A stretch of 64,000 nt of DNA from Lingula anatina. Lineage: Eukaryota; Brachiopoda; Lingulata; Lingulida; Lingulidae. The stretch lies in NCBI RefSeq assembly GCF_001039355.2, contig NW_019775540.1:217857-281856 (forward strand), in the 5' to 3' direction. The notes under the pieces were generated by a model. That model did no database searches. It was not told the DNA's origin and worked only from the letters and a program-made list of their open reading frames with translations. This document shows, piece after piece, positions 38,201 to 48,133 of this stretch. A program made the translations under genes and the position numbers. The first letter of the stretch is position 1; each line of letters opens with the position of its first letter.

Positions 38201-39450
38201 AGCACCCAACTGTGACAGATCTACTAATATGATCTAAAGATTTACAAGAGACTTTAAGTCATTTCAGCTGAAATGAAAAAAAAAAAAAAAAGAAATGTCT
38301 TCCAGTGCTACAGGTATGTGAAAACACTTAAAGACTATTTACCCATGCAGTATTAGTATTTGAACTAGCTCATGATAGGCACGCAATCTCAAAGCAAGAT
38401 CGCACCTATACTTGCTTATCAGCAAATATGTTTGCTCTGAGAGGAAAAGTGGAGGAATTATACACCTGATAAATCAGGCTTATTTGTTGCTACAGAGTAA
38501 CAAAGATGTCACCTGAAGCTCTTGGGAAGAGATTATGGAGATTAACCTGCAGAGGTGACACTGTACTGACACAAGGGTCGCGTGGGTTCAGAGCACCTGC
38601 AAACGGCACCTTTCCAGTTAATTTTTGCTTAAAATTCCAATGTTTTTTTTTAATCTGAGAGGCCTAATTGTTATCTGCACTGGGTATTTTCTCTATTTAA
38701 AATTCTTAAATCATGAGTAACACATTTAGTTTTAAAAAGGCCAATTGTTTTGTTCTTATTCTTCTTAATGTGCTTATCATCATTTTATGTTAAATATCCT
38801 AATAAATGAATAAATTTCCTGGACTATTAAATGTTCCGTAATGTTATACAAAACAGTGTAACCATAACAACAAAATAATTGAGGCAATCCAAGTACATTA
38901 TCTATAATCCAATTATGCCCTGTTAGCATTCAATTTTCCATGCAGCTGATTGACTTTTTGATGGTGCATTAAACTTTCAGCTATGGTGAAATCATGCTAC
39001 ATAACTTTATCTTTGTTTCTTCTCAATCAGATGCCTGTAGCCTGTGCAAAAAGGGTTTATGTTACATTTAATAGGAAAATATGTAAAAAAAAAATTCAAA
39101 GCCAATCAACATGTACAATTTCTTGATAGTTGGTAATAATTTAATACTAGCTAGTACATGTGCACATGGAGTTAAAGTTACAGTACTGTAGTAATGAAAC
39201 TTTATTTGCTGAGGGTAGGAGCTTGGCAGATATAAAAGATATCTTCCCCAATGACCCTCATGGGATTCTGTTTACTTTAGTTAATATAAAAAAACACTTT
39301 GCTAATACTACCAAGATTAATAAAAAAAAAAGAATTACAAATTGAAGTGTTAAAGAATTGAGAAGAGAATTAAAATAAAGAAAAATTTGCATATTTACCT
39401 GTCTCTAGACAACTGGCCATCAAACACAATACAATAAGCTCCCTCCACAT
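26525..39450 (-). CDS. Properdin-like secreted TSR protein
   Basis: Exons as assembled: 39450-39399 (signal peptide MWRELIVLCLMASCLETG), 35925-35795 and 35336-35246 (TB-like domain), TSR exons 34431-34288, 33843-33673, 33354-33184, 32483-32310, 31752-31570, then a near-identical second set 31202-31059, 30412-30242, 29921-29751, 29046-28873, 28330-28148, then 27998-27873 and 27533-27453 (last TSR), 27301-27219 and 26692-26525 (tail and stop). All GT-AG, phases match, 2,418 nt, 805 residues. The N-terminal cysteine pattern (YYCF, GCKG, HCC, YECRKC) is that of the properdin TB domain (LCF, KCKG, DCC, LCQPC). Vertebrate properdin is TB plus six TSRs and stabilises the alternative-pathway convertase. 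Collapsing the duplicated set gives 524 residues and six TSRs. Function in complement is inference; another TB-TSR family member is possible. Confidence 0.8.
27453..27998 (-). CDS. Last TSR (two exons)
   Basis: 27998-27873 encodes SHGDWCSWAEWGVCSQSCGS to NDCIG and 27533-27453 encodes SNYEIVACKSLLCGKSVP. Together one TSR that is split by an intron, unlike the other single-exon repeats; its C-terminal half is divergent. Confidence 0.78.
28148..28330 (-). CDS. TSR 5 exon (left-hand copy)
   Basis: Same protein as 31570-31752; one synonymous ACA/ACG difference. Followed in frame by the single-copy last TSR. Confidence 0.75.
28796..28827. repeat. (TG)n microsatellite
   Basis: Shorter than its counterpart at 32220-32263, which is interrupted by GGG. 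Confidence 0.9.
28873..29046 (-). CDS. TSR 4 exon (left-hand copy)
   Basis: Same protein as 32310-32483; one synonymous CAC/CAT difference. Confidence 0.7.
29172..29339. mobile_element. 168-bp TIR element, second copy
   Basis: Same family and length as 30441-30608, flanked by CTTTT on both sides. In the intron between TSR 3 and TSR 4. Confidence 0.85.
29751..29921 (-). CDS. TSR 3 exon (left-hand copy)
   Basis: Same protein as 33184-33354; one synonymous difference in the ACA/ACG codon before the TCG cysteine. Confidence 0.7.
30242..30412 (-). CDS. TSR 2 exon (left-hand copy)
   Basis: Same protein sequence as 33673-33843; flanking introns also match. Confidence 0.7.
30441..30608. mobile_element. 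168-bp TIR element with target duplication
   Basis: Begins CAGGGGCGGATTTAGGC and ends GGATCCGCCCCTG, inverted termini of about 11 bases. Flanked by TATGGG on both sides, while the matching place in the other 3.4-kb copy (33866-33871) has a single TATGGG and no element. No ORF; non-autonomous. Confidence 0.85.
30800..31082. repeat. 28-bp minisatellite spanning a splice donor, ten units
   Basis: Units of the form CTGTCCATACTAACCTGGACAATACTGC on the plus strand. On the minus strand each reads ...TATTGTCCAG GTTAGTATGG..., that is, the end of TSR 1 plus a donor-like GTTAGT. Confidence 0.9.
31059..31202 (-). CDS. TSR 1 exon (left-hand copy)
   Basis: Same as 34288-34431 except Glu for Lys in EWAEWGEW. 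Likely allelic rather than a separate repeat. Confidence 0.7.
31570..31752 (-). CDS. TSR 5 exon (right-hand set)
   Basis: Encodes VNGGWSSWSSWSTCEAPPCSG to NITCP. The usual CSxTCG core is replaced by CEAPPCSGI, so the O-fucose site (CxxS/TC) is absent although the tryptophans remain. 183 nt. Confidence 0.83.
32220..32263. repeat. (TG)n microsatellite
   Basis: Longer counterpart of 28796-28827. Confidence 0.9.
32310..32483 (-). CDS. TSR 4 exon (right-hand set)
   Basis: Encodes DGDWSLWTDWTPCSVTCG to VDIACP. The most canonical TSR here: three Trp spaced WSLWTDW and CSVTCG. 174 nt. Confidence 0.87.
32609..32776. mobile_element. 168-bp TIR element, counterpart in the right-hand copy
   Basis: Allelic or duplicate counterpart of 29172-29339; left end reads CAGGGGCAGATTT. 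Confidence 0.85.
33184..33354 (-). CDS. TSR 3 exon (right-hand set)
   Basis: Encodes VDGGWGAWSGYSTCSKTCGN to LKKCP; donor A|GTAGGT. 171 nt, phase 1-1. Confidence 0.85.
33673..33843 (-). CDS. TSR 2 exon (right-hand set)
   Basis: Encodes VDGGFGPWHPWESCSASCNG to KTQPCP. Phase 1-1, 171 nt. An open frame from another ATG here (MMEVLVLG...) is out of phase and not the product. Confidence 0.85.
34057..34311. repeat. 28-bp minisatellite, nine units
   Basis: Counterpart of 30800-31082 with one unit fewer. Confidence 0.9.
34288..34431 (-). CDS. TSR 1 exon (right-hand set)
   Basis: Encodes EWAKWGEWGKCSKSCGAG to MDRQYCP. WxxWxxW for C-mannosylation and CSKSC for O-fucosylation. The exon's last 24 bases are also the first unit of a minisatellite that continues into the intron. 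Confidence 0.85.
34712..35007. repeat. 140-bp duplication around an N
   Basis: 34712-34850 and 34868-35007 are essentially identical (both start AAATATAACCCAACCCC) and are separated by one N at 34851 and a poly-A run. Same signature as the larger duplications: contig ends that overlap. Confidence 0.85.
35246..35925 (-). CDS. Properdin-like exons 2-3: TB-like (TSR0) domain
   Basis: Exon 2 (35925-35795) encodes GADYYCFRRYVTKVSGCKG through NADGYAVAL and exon 3 (35336-35246) encodes VSLGKKFYECRKCSDL. Six cysteines in the spacing of the TGF-beta-binding-like N-terminal domain of properdin, with the KG after the second cysteine and the CC pair conserved. Confidence 0.8.
39399..39450 (-). CDS. Properdin-like exon 1: signal peptide
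   Basis: ATG at 39450, hydrophobic core LIVLCLMASCL, ends in ACAG|GTAAAT. Seventeen codons plus one base (phase 1), completed by the GT of exon 2 to give Gly. A secreted protein is implied. Confidence 0.75.
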
Positions 39451-40270
39451 TGCTGTATTGTCCAGTCAAACTGACCAATCTCCACCAAAGTATCTGACCA
39501 AGCGATATGCAATCTAATGACACAGGAGATGTCTAAGCGGAATTCGATATACTCCTATCTCCACCTGATTAGCAGGGTGATCACCAGCAGTCATTCATCA
39601 ACGAGAGAAAGTGATCCTAGCTGTTTCCTTTTTCCAAAATCCCCTTCCTTCACTGATCTGGATTTCTCCTCAGGGTATCCTTAGTAGCAAGGGTAATATC
39701 ATATAACTGATGTTACCAGGAAATTAATATACCTGTTTATAAACTGGATTCCATATGTTGGTGCAAATGTCAAGATATCCCTCTTTGGGTGATCTCTTGA
39801 GTAAAAGAGAGATGGAAGGTTCTGGAAATCCTCCTATAGTTGAAATCTCCAGTTGGCTAAACTGCTAAAGATCTATTAAACCCTCCCACAGAGTTCTTCT
39901 AGAAGGAGAACGACCAGGAATGCTGCTTTAACTCCACTGCTCCACTGAGAAAACTCCTAGGATTACTTTCCAAATCAAGATCTTTGGTATCGATAACAAC
40001 TGATCCCCCCGAGAGTATCAGTTTCCACTTCACCTTTGAGGAAATTGATTGTTCTTTCTGTGATCACAGGAAGGATGACCAGCAAAGTGAATAAGATTGT
40101 GTATTATCTGTTGTCACTGAGTCAACACTCTCACCGCACACATACATACAGATATCCCGACTCCTGATCAATATTTCTTTCTATTGACATACGAGTGTTG
40201 AATTTTGATTCAGTCAGATTATTCTCGGCTAAGATGGCAAGTTCTCCTTTGATTTAAATCTTGTATTTAC

Positions 40271-40400
40271 CTGGTTGAGAAAAAAGAAACAAATCCCTTA
40301 AAGATAAAGATGAAGACCGCAGTCTACCTGTCTGTCCAAGGAGAAAGCACAGCTTGAATCCTGTGTGTTGTTGTTAGTATATACACTTGCTTGTTCTCAA
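40271..40400 (-). other. Possible noncoding 5' exon of the properdin-like gene
   Basis: CTCAACCAG|GTAAATAC on the minus strand is a good donor 820 bases upstream of the ATG at 39450. The matching acceptor (possibly ACAATACAG at about 39454) has a poor pyrimidine tract. The right end of the exon is unknown. Only transcript data could decide. Confidence 0.2.
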
Positions 40401-41164
40401 TGGCAGGCAATAGGTAATAGCGTGGGGCTGTGATTTATTATTTACAATTGAAAACTATAAATACAGTGCTAGCTCTTGTAAAGTGGTGATAAAACCACAA
40501 GGGTAATCTCCTTTTATGTGTGACTGACAAGAGTATTACAAAGCTTTACCAACACCGACGGCACACAGACTTCAGTCTACCTGCCAACAGCTTGGGATTT
40601 ACAGTGAAATCCAGCACTTAATCCTTTCAGGGCTGTCCAAAAGTGAGGGTATATGGTGCTGAAATGAAAATAAGATTCAAAAGAAGGCACTTTTTCTTTT
40701 TCGTACTAAAACATGGTCGTTATTCATTGGGCACTATCAATTACCAATTATCATGCACGTACATAACCTTCATGCCAATTTTAAATAGTGCCATTAATTT
40801 TCAAATAAGAGCCCATGAACATGATTAAAAATAAATCTTTTTTATATATTTAAAAAAAACAACAGCAAACGGCATAGTTACAATATAAATGTATCATGGT
40901 TTAAAGGTCTGGTAAATTTAAAAAAAAACATGAAATTATCATATAAAAATGAAAATAATTACAAAAATAACAGATTTAGACAAAACATCAGACAGATCTA
41001 TATTTTTGGCAATTAAAGATACCTTCAAAGAACACAAGGATCGCTAACATGGTATTTCATTAATAAATGCTAAAACACAATTATTTCTATGCAGATGAAA
41101 GCGTTACGATATGTTCTATTGGATCTATAATTTTGCAAAAACAAAACAATGTCAAATATCTTAC

Positions 41165-41379
41165 GAAGTGCTACTGATCGTTTGCCGTTTCCAACCTCCA
41201 ACTAAATGGGTACCCTGAACATTGCCATCAAAATGAGTTAACAATGAACATTCAGTACCTCTTGGATCCAAGCTCCTATATCTAGTCAACCACACAGCCC
41301 CCTTTCCCAGATCTTGTTCTGCTTTCAGGAAACCAAACTCCCGGTGACCCTGTTGACTGCAGTCCTTTGTCACCACCAC
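41165..41379 (-). other. Exon-like open segment, unassigned
   Basis: On the minus strand, AACAG at 41383-41380 is followed by 71 open codons (VVVTKDCSQQGHREFGF ... LVGGWKRQTISST) and then TC|GTAAGA. The segment is not A/T-rich like its surroundings. No family recognised and no flanking exon found. Could be a 5' UTR exon, a decayed gene or part of a repeat. Confidence 0.25.
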
Positions 41380-42078
41380 CTGTTAAATTGAAACATTTCT
41401 GTCCTCTGGCAAATTCAGTTTTACCTGTGTTCTGCCACCTGTCAGCTGAAGCGTCACTGGAGCAACTGAGTTCTCCTGATCCTCTTGCTGGCTTTTGTTT
41501 GGGATTTGAACAAGGTACTAGCATCTTATTTTAATGGGGAGCCACAAAGGAAACTTTATGAAAAGACTGTTTCATGATGATAAAAGCACACCTTCAAAAC
41601 TTCCAGCATTATGAATATAAATGTCAGGTGGAATAGTCCCTCTTATTCATGTTTCAAACACATTGCAAAACTATCTGTAATTTGGAAATATTTAAAATAA
41701 AAGATGGAAAGTACTATTGAATATAGTAGTCATATTCTACAGTTCAATCAAATGAGATACATTTTTATCCTCTTTTTCTCCCCTAGAAGTAACTGGCACA
41801 GGGGTTGAGCATACACATCCCCAAAGAAGAAAGAACAGCTCTATGCACACTTTGTCTGCAGGGAATCAAATGTGTCAGGAAACAGCAACTTGATGAGAGT
41901 GCTTCATTTGGGGGCGTGCTGGCCACATAAATGTGTTACAGTAACAGGGGTGGTATCAAAAGAGAAATCTGCTTGTGTAAAATTAGATGTGAAATTGAGT
42001 AGTAGTGACAGTTTAGTTCCACCAATAGCTTAAAAATCAATTGCACATAAATGCTTTTTAAAACTTAAAATTGCAGTG

Positions 42079-42082
<4 letters not shown>

Positions 42083-42116
<34 letters not shown>
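42083..42116. repeat. Poly-A run
   Basis: 34 A on the plus strand between genes; could mark the tail of a decayed retroposed sequence, but no body is recognised. Confidence 0.7.
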
Positions 42117-42119
<3 letters not shown>

Positions 42120-45100
42120 ATAAATCAGAATTTACTAAAAAAAAAAGATAATTTATGTTTACCAATATATATAACACTTATTTAACACGCAGACGTGATT
42201 TTAGATTAAATGAAAAAAGTCTCTGGGACTAGGTCTGAGGGTCCCCTAAAACGGAAAACCACCACGAAAAATGAATTTCCAATTTTAATTTGAAGAAATA
42301 TCATGTCTTTATGCGTAAGAACATAACCATTTCCTATAAATTAAATAGACAATAAAGCAACAGGCATAGTTATCGCAGGCAATATAACTGGTAGAGCCAC
42401 AAGCACTTTATAAAAACTGAATAAAATTTTTTTTTCGGAGGATTAAAACTGACACCACAGTCTACAATAATGATCAAGTTGTAAGCTCAGCACCAGTCCA
42501 AATGAATATTACAGTGAGTACATGGGACCTCCTGCTGAGCTGGTAACGTTTCAAAGCCTACAATGATGACAACAAGGCTTCAGCTTCGGCACCAATTAAG
42601 ATTTGACAATGTGAATAGAGGCTTTAAAGGAATTACTTCTTTAAGGCTGCCTGCAAAATGCATCAACATTTCACAAGTCTGGTAATAAGATTTATTGGTT
42701 ACTTAAGTAGTTCGCGATTGTTACTTCTTACACTGCACACTTGTCATATACTTATAAGACCTCCACTTTTCATGTAACATAATAATGTAATAAATCTTAA
42801 CAATATAGCAAGACTGGAAAGGACAAAGTTCAAAATGTTATTCCACCAAATTGATATGAAATGGTTGTATATTGAGGAAATTAAGCATAAAAATGCCTTC
42901 TATTCATCAAAATATCACAGATAATAGCTGAGGAAGCATAAAGTGATTTTTATTTGAGAAATGTTCCTAATAAAAATATAATATGGTGATAAAAAAAAAT
43001 GCCAAGAGAGAATGTACTTTAAAAAAACCAACCAAAGAAAACCATTTCGCATTTGCTTATAAATCAATTACCTAGTAACTATCCATAGTAACAATCAAAT
43101 TTGAATTTGTTAATTTAAGTTCAGTTCAAGTAAGGAACTTAAAATGGTGGAGCAAGTAAACTTGTTTATTCTAATAAGATGGCATGCCTGTGAAAAAATA
43201 TTGTATATTTTCACATTATAAGGATAATTCACGATGGACCTGATGAAACAAATCTTGTAAAAAAAGGATGAGTCAGACAAACAATTTTTTTTATTGAACT
43301 CAGCCAGAGGGCATGCTGGGAAGGAAAAGCTTGGGAACCAAAACTGTTACTCTGCAGAAAGCTTCAGTTCAACTTATTACTGATGTTATCTTATTCCCTT
43401 TTCCACTTAATCGCAATTTTGTCCATCAATCACAATATAAGTTCCTCAATTTAAGTGCAAATCAGACATTTTTGTGGCAAAATATTGGCACAGACTGCAA
43501 CTCGGGAGAAGCAAATCTACTGGGGTTTCAGACTATATACTGCAAACTTTCCTTAGCAGGATCATTATCCTTGTGAAAACAGGTTTTGTTAATGTCTCAT
43601 AGACCAAATTACAGACAATTCTACATTGGAAACTTTGCATGACACGTGTCAATTCAAGTCGAAAAGTTTTATTCACGAGGGTTTTAACTTGACAATTTTT
43701 TCAAAAATAGCTGCCACCCAGAGACACCACAACAGAGCGGTCTCAAATTTGGTTCAAATGATCCGAGGTTATGATAAAAAATGGAAACAACTGCGTCCCA
43801 ACAATACTAGATGCTATTAGGTGCCAAATCTGTTGAGATTCAAAAATGCCAAAATTAATTCATTTTGTTAACACCCAAGCTGCTGTGAGACGGTGTATTT
43901 TGAGAATGTTTCTGGCATAAAAGAGAAGGTCTGTGCAAGAAATTTGGCAAAGAAGACAGGCTGGTAATAAGGGTTGAATTAGCTGGGGGTTGACCTGGGC
44001 TCATCGCCCTCACCCTGGGAGTCACAGCTCTAAACGGTGCTCCTTTATACCAGAAAAGTCTTACCATCTCTCTTTGAGCTTGAATCAATGTACTTTTAGC
44101 TGATATAAATTTTCAGGTTTAAAGGGATAATAACTGTTTGTTTTGGCCAAAAAAAGAACTTTCCTGGAGTAATCAACAATTTTCTCATACTTACCAATGG
44201 TTAATGAATCCATTTCTATATTTTAAGTTAGTCCCTGGTTTTTTTTCTAAAAAGTTTTTTTTTTTGTTATAAACTCTTAAGAGATTTTAACAGAGTATAG
44301 CCATCTATGGAGGTCACGTAATCCGATGACAAGCTCAGATATCAGAATAATAGCTATAACTGCTGTTTTTTGTGGTAAAACAGAATATATTATATTTCCA
44401 TGAGTTGTTTATAATGTTTTTATTGTGAAATATAGATCTAATACGAAGAGTTATTATCCCTTTAATTTTTTAAAATTTTGTGCACAATGATGAGAATATT
44501 CATGGCCAGTTTTAAAGAAATCCTAAATGACATTGAGATTCACACATCGTGCAAGCTGGGTTGGTCCACCTCTGCAGGGGACTCTCCCTAAATAAGTGAA
44601 TTTGTGGAATCAGCTTCATTGTCTGACACTCCACCTGGAGCAGCTAGGTGTTACTTAAAGCTATCATGTGCTGATTAAGCTGACTCCACTTTGAACTTTT
44701 GTCATGCTGGACCTTCAGCATACTATTAGCAAACTTTTGTCATAGCGAATCTTTGGAATATCGAACTTTCCTCAAAGAGAAGCGCAACGGCTGAAACCAA
44801 GACCTCAAGCATAATTATTTTCTATGCAAACCCATTTTCAGCACTCTGAAACTCAGGGTTTCACACCTATTGTTTTAAACCCAAATCCCTTTCAGTGCTT
44901 TTAAGTGACCATTTTTTTTTTTTATTTCTTGAGTGTTATATATACCGTAACCTTCTATGAACTTCTTGACATACTGGGGGGTCAATATCAGAATGCTCGG
45001 GTTGCTGGAAAAATTAATTTGGTTCCACAGGACACACCAACACAAACATGAACATCAGTTTTCATTTAACAGAAAACAATGACAAATTCCCAGTGGCAGA

Positions 45101-46650
45101 TCTATAATTGTTATCTAAACTGACAAGTGACACAAAATATTGAATTGTAAGAAACTCGGATAAGAACACACCCATCGGATATGGGAAAATTTCAAGCATG
45201 TCTTAAAATATCAGACAATGTCATCTCTAACATAATTTGATAATGCATTTCTTTAAAGCTAGTTAGCCAAAAGTGATTTTCTTGTGGGCACTTGTAGTGA
45301 ACTATTCTGACGAGATGATCACATTATCAAAGCATCCACTAAGTTCTTATTTTATTTACTGTAAAATGGAAGGTATCCAGCAATTAATTGTCTACTGTGC
45401 ATAAGAAGCAGTTACCAATGAATAATGTTAACACCTTTTCTTCTGCCAACTTGGATAACCAGCAGAATTACATGGGGTCAAGAAATGGATATGCTCATAC
45501 TAATAACCATATCCTCTTTGCTGGTATCAAAAATGACCAACCAAACATCTTTATTGCTTGTTAAAATTCAGCCAAAAATTTAAAACCAAAATCAATATTT
45601 GCTTTATCTTTGACAAATACTCCACGAGCAAAGGGGCATTTGTCCTGCACTAATCTAGAGATCTTCAACCGACCCTGCCTTCTGGGCTTCTGGACTAATT
45701 TCAACAGTGGAATTAGTAGCCGATGGTGTTAATTTGGTCTCCATTTTACAAAATATTTCCTCACACAGCTTCTAGTCAGTGTGGCGTCCATGAGGATCTT
45801 GTTGTTTCATAAACAGGACAAAATTGTGTTTTTCTGTGGGAGTCTTGGATGTTCTTTTCAAATTAAAAGGAATTAATGGTATTTCTAAAGAAATCTTGAA
45901 TCATCTTGTTTATAATTAATCATTTTAACTTTTTTTCAAAGATTTCAATCTCAACACGTATTGAATAGAAACTTGCCTTGCTTACTAATTCTATTTATGC
46001 CAATGAAAATCTTTCAACAGATAACCTCATTGCTATGTATTCCGTGTCTAAAATGATGACATTTACGACATTTCACCACTTACTCAATCTTTCCGATTGT
46101 CACGGAACATTTGACACCCCTGTTACCAAAACCATCATCCTCAAATGGTACCCCATACCCCTCTCAATTTGCCCTAATGGCACTTGCAAACAAGCTTAAA
46201 TTTCAGCACTGTAATTATGTTTTTTCTAAGAGTGCACACTGCCACTGAGTGAAGAATTAGTTCTTTAGTGTTTGGTTTTGACAACAGCTGGATCGGGGTC
46301 TAATTTACAGTGACAGTTGCAGTGTGACTTGGCTAATGAAGGGGGAAAGCAGGACTACTGCCTTATTACCTCCTAACTGAATTGGCAAGGTAAACTAGTT
46401 AACAGAAATGGGGAGTGTGTCAGAACTGAAAAGAGGGCCCTTTTTCAAGGAAAAAAATTGAAAAAAAAATGTATGTGTGAATTTTGCTTCTGAAGGCAAT
46501 AAGGAATCGAGTGTCGCATTGATATCTCAAAGGAATTATACAAATTTATCTACACATTTGTGTAAACACAATAGTACATTGTTTATCTATGATGGGATAA
46601 ATAACAAATACAAAGGGCAAGGTTTCAATATACTTCAGTACTTTCACTGA

Positions 46651-46656
46651 TTTATT
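46651..46656 (-). terminator. Candidate poly(A) signal of CCDC66
   Basis: AATAAA on the minus strand about 1.4 kb after the stop at 48041. Plausible but other A/T-rich hexamers exist nearby. Confidence 0.25.
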
Positions 46657-47203
46657 ATCTGTAGTTGGTGGGTAATATTCTGCATTATGAAGTACAAAAC
46701 AGCACCAAAAAGCATCCAATATGACAATGACAATGAATAATTAGATGGTTTTCAGTTAGTATAGCATAGCAAAACATGCAAAAAATTAATATGGGAACAT
46801 TTTACATTTATCAAGTTTTAGAAATACCATTATACATCGGGAAAGAGGCAATTAATTTCATGTAAATAAATAATATCTTGAAATCTTTTTACAAATAATG
46901 TATGACCATAAACTGGAAAATAACTACACTGCTCAGATTCATAGTTTTAATAATTTAGTAATAAAAATATATATTACATATATTACACAATTACATCTTT
47001 TATACACTGGAAAAAGAAATATAAATTTAACTAATAAATTACCTTTTTTGCCATTAGCGTGAAGGTCAAACATCAGTACACATCACTCCCAAAAATAAAA
47101 AATAATAAAAAAAAACAACTTTATGAGTACGACCAACATTTAACTAACGGGTATTTTTCATCTATTCTTTTTAATTCTTCCACACGTTTCCAGCTGGATT
47201 CTC

Positions 47204-47241
47204 CTCCTAGGCACGGTCGTGCCTCCTAGGCACGGTCGTGG
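47204..47241. repeat. 19-bp tandem pair
   Basis: CTCCTAGGCACGGTCGTGC/G twice in direct succession, GC-rich for the region. Confidence 0.9.
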
Positions 47242-47651
47242 ATAGACTTTAAGATCTTAAGTGGGGGAAATACTGTCAAATGTTGTCCTAACAGACCCGT
47301 ATTTTAACACAATTGCATATATCTTACTACAAACACTCTAAGTTGCCATTTACAAATATATATACACAGAATTAAAAAATAAATACACAACATTACAAAT
47401 ATAATTTTAATAATTATCTTTATAAAACTAAAATATATATATAGGAAATACCAGATATATACAACTCCCATTAAATTTAACATAACTTTACAATGTATAA
47501 ACACACATGGTTTCTAATCAGTATTTCACCATTCATCAAGCTTTCTAGATGCAAATAATATCACAATAAATGCAGCAGTTTTCATAGTTCACTTTACACA
47601 CAGTATCTATCAGTGGAGTTGTTGTAATGGCAACTGAACTTTGGTTTCAAG

Positions 47652-47755
47652 GATGACAACCTAGTGTCAAGGCTGACAACCTAGTGTCAATGCTGACAAC
47701 CTAATGTCAATGCTGACAACCTAGTGTCAAGGCTGACAACCTAGTGTCAAGGCTG
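47652..47755. repeat. 20-bp minisatellite
   Basis: Five units of GCTGACAACCTAGTGTCAAG with one or two changes, in the likely CCDC66 3' region. Confidence 0.92.
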
Positions 47756-48040
47756 GTCAACATGACCATGAGTCCAAGGTGTAAAACTGTTAAAGCTGTC
47801 AATGTTGCGTTAAGGCTTTTGGCTTTTTGCACAGTTCTGGCAATTTTTGAGTTGTTTGGTTAAGGTAAAAACTACTCTCTCTGGTAATGTTTATTATACA
47901 CACTGACAGAAATCTGATCACGGGTGATCACATAACCAGTCAAGTGACTATCATGCGATGAATAACCTAGATACGTTCACAGATCAGATCTTTTCACTAA
48001 AACAGGAAATTGCATGCAGTTACCAGTCTATTTTTCCTGG

Positions 48041-48133
48041 TTAGTAGTTCTGATCTCTGACATCGTAGTCCTGGCGCTGTAACTGACTTGTGGGTAGATA
48101 GGACTCGATCTCACGCTGTCTCTGAAGAAGACC
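48041..48133 (-). CDS. CCDC66: CCDC66 exon 19 with stop codon
   Basis: GLLQRQREIESYLPTSQLQ to DQNY and TAA at 48043-48041. Matches the GLLQKQKELES...LP ending of the family. Separated from exon 18 by a 3.6-kb intron. Confidence 0.88.
   Translation of the reverse strand, partial: GLLQRQREIESYLPTSQLQRQDYDVRDQNY

Larger units (their letters stand above)
39451..48040. other. Gene-free interval between properdin-like gene and CCDC66
   Basis: 8.6 kb. It should hold the properdin-like promoter and the CCDC66 3' UTR. Seen: a diverged 60-bp tandem pair at about 42455-42605 (CTACAATAATGATCAAG / CTACAATGATGACAACAAG), a copy of the GATCCAACTCTGC-type repeat at about 44550-44660, a two-unit 19-mer at 47204-47241 and a 20-mer array at 47652-47755. 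No supported coding exon apart from the doubtful 41165-41379. Confidence 0.55.

Noticed and set aside
26525-39450. A true eleven-TSR protein
   Set aside because: The extra five TSRs coincide with an N-bounded duplicate of exons and introns; single-copy reading gives a normal six-TSR protein. Kept as a possibility only.
43855-44088. Minus-strand 77-codon ORF
   Set aside because: No recognisable family and no splice partners; may be part of a repeat.
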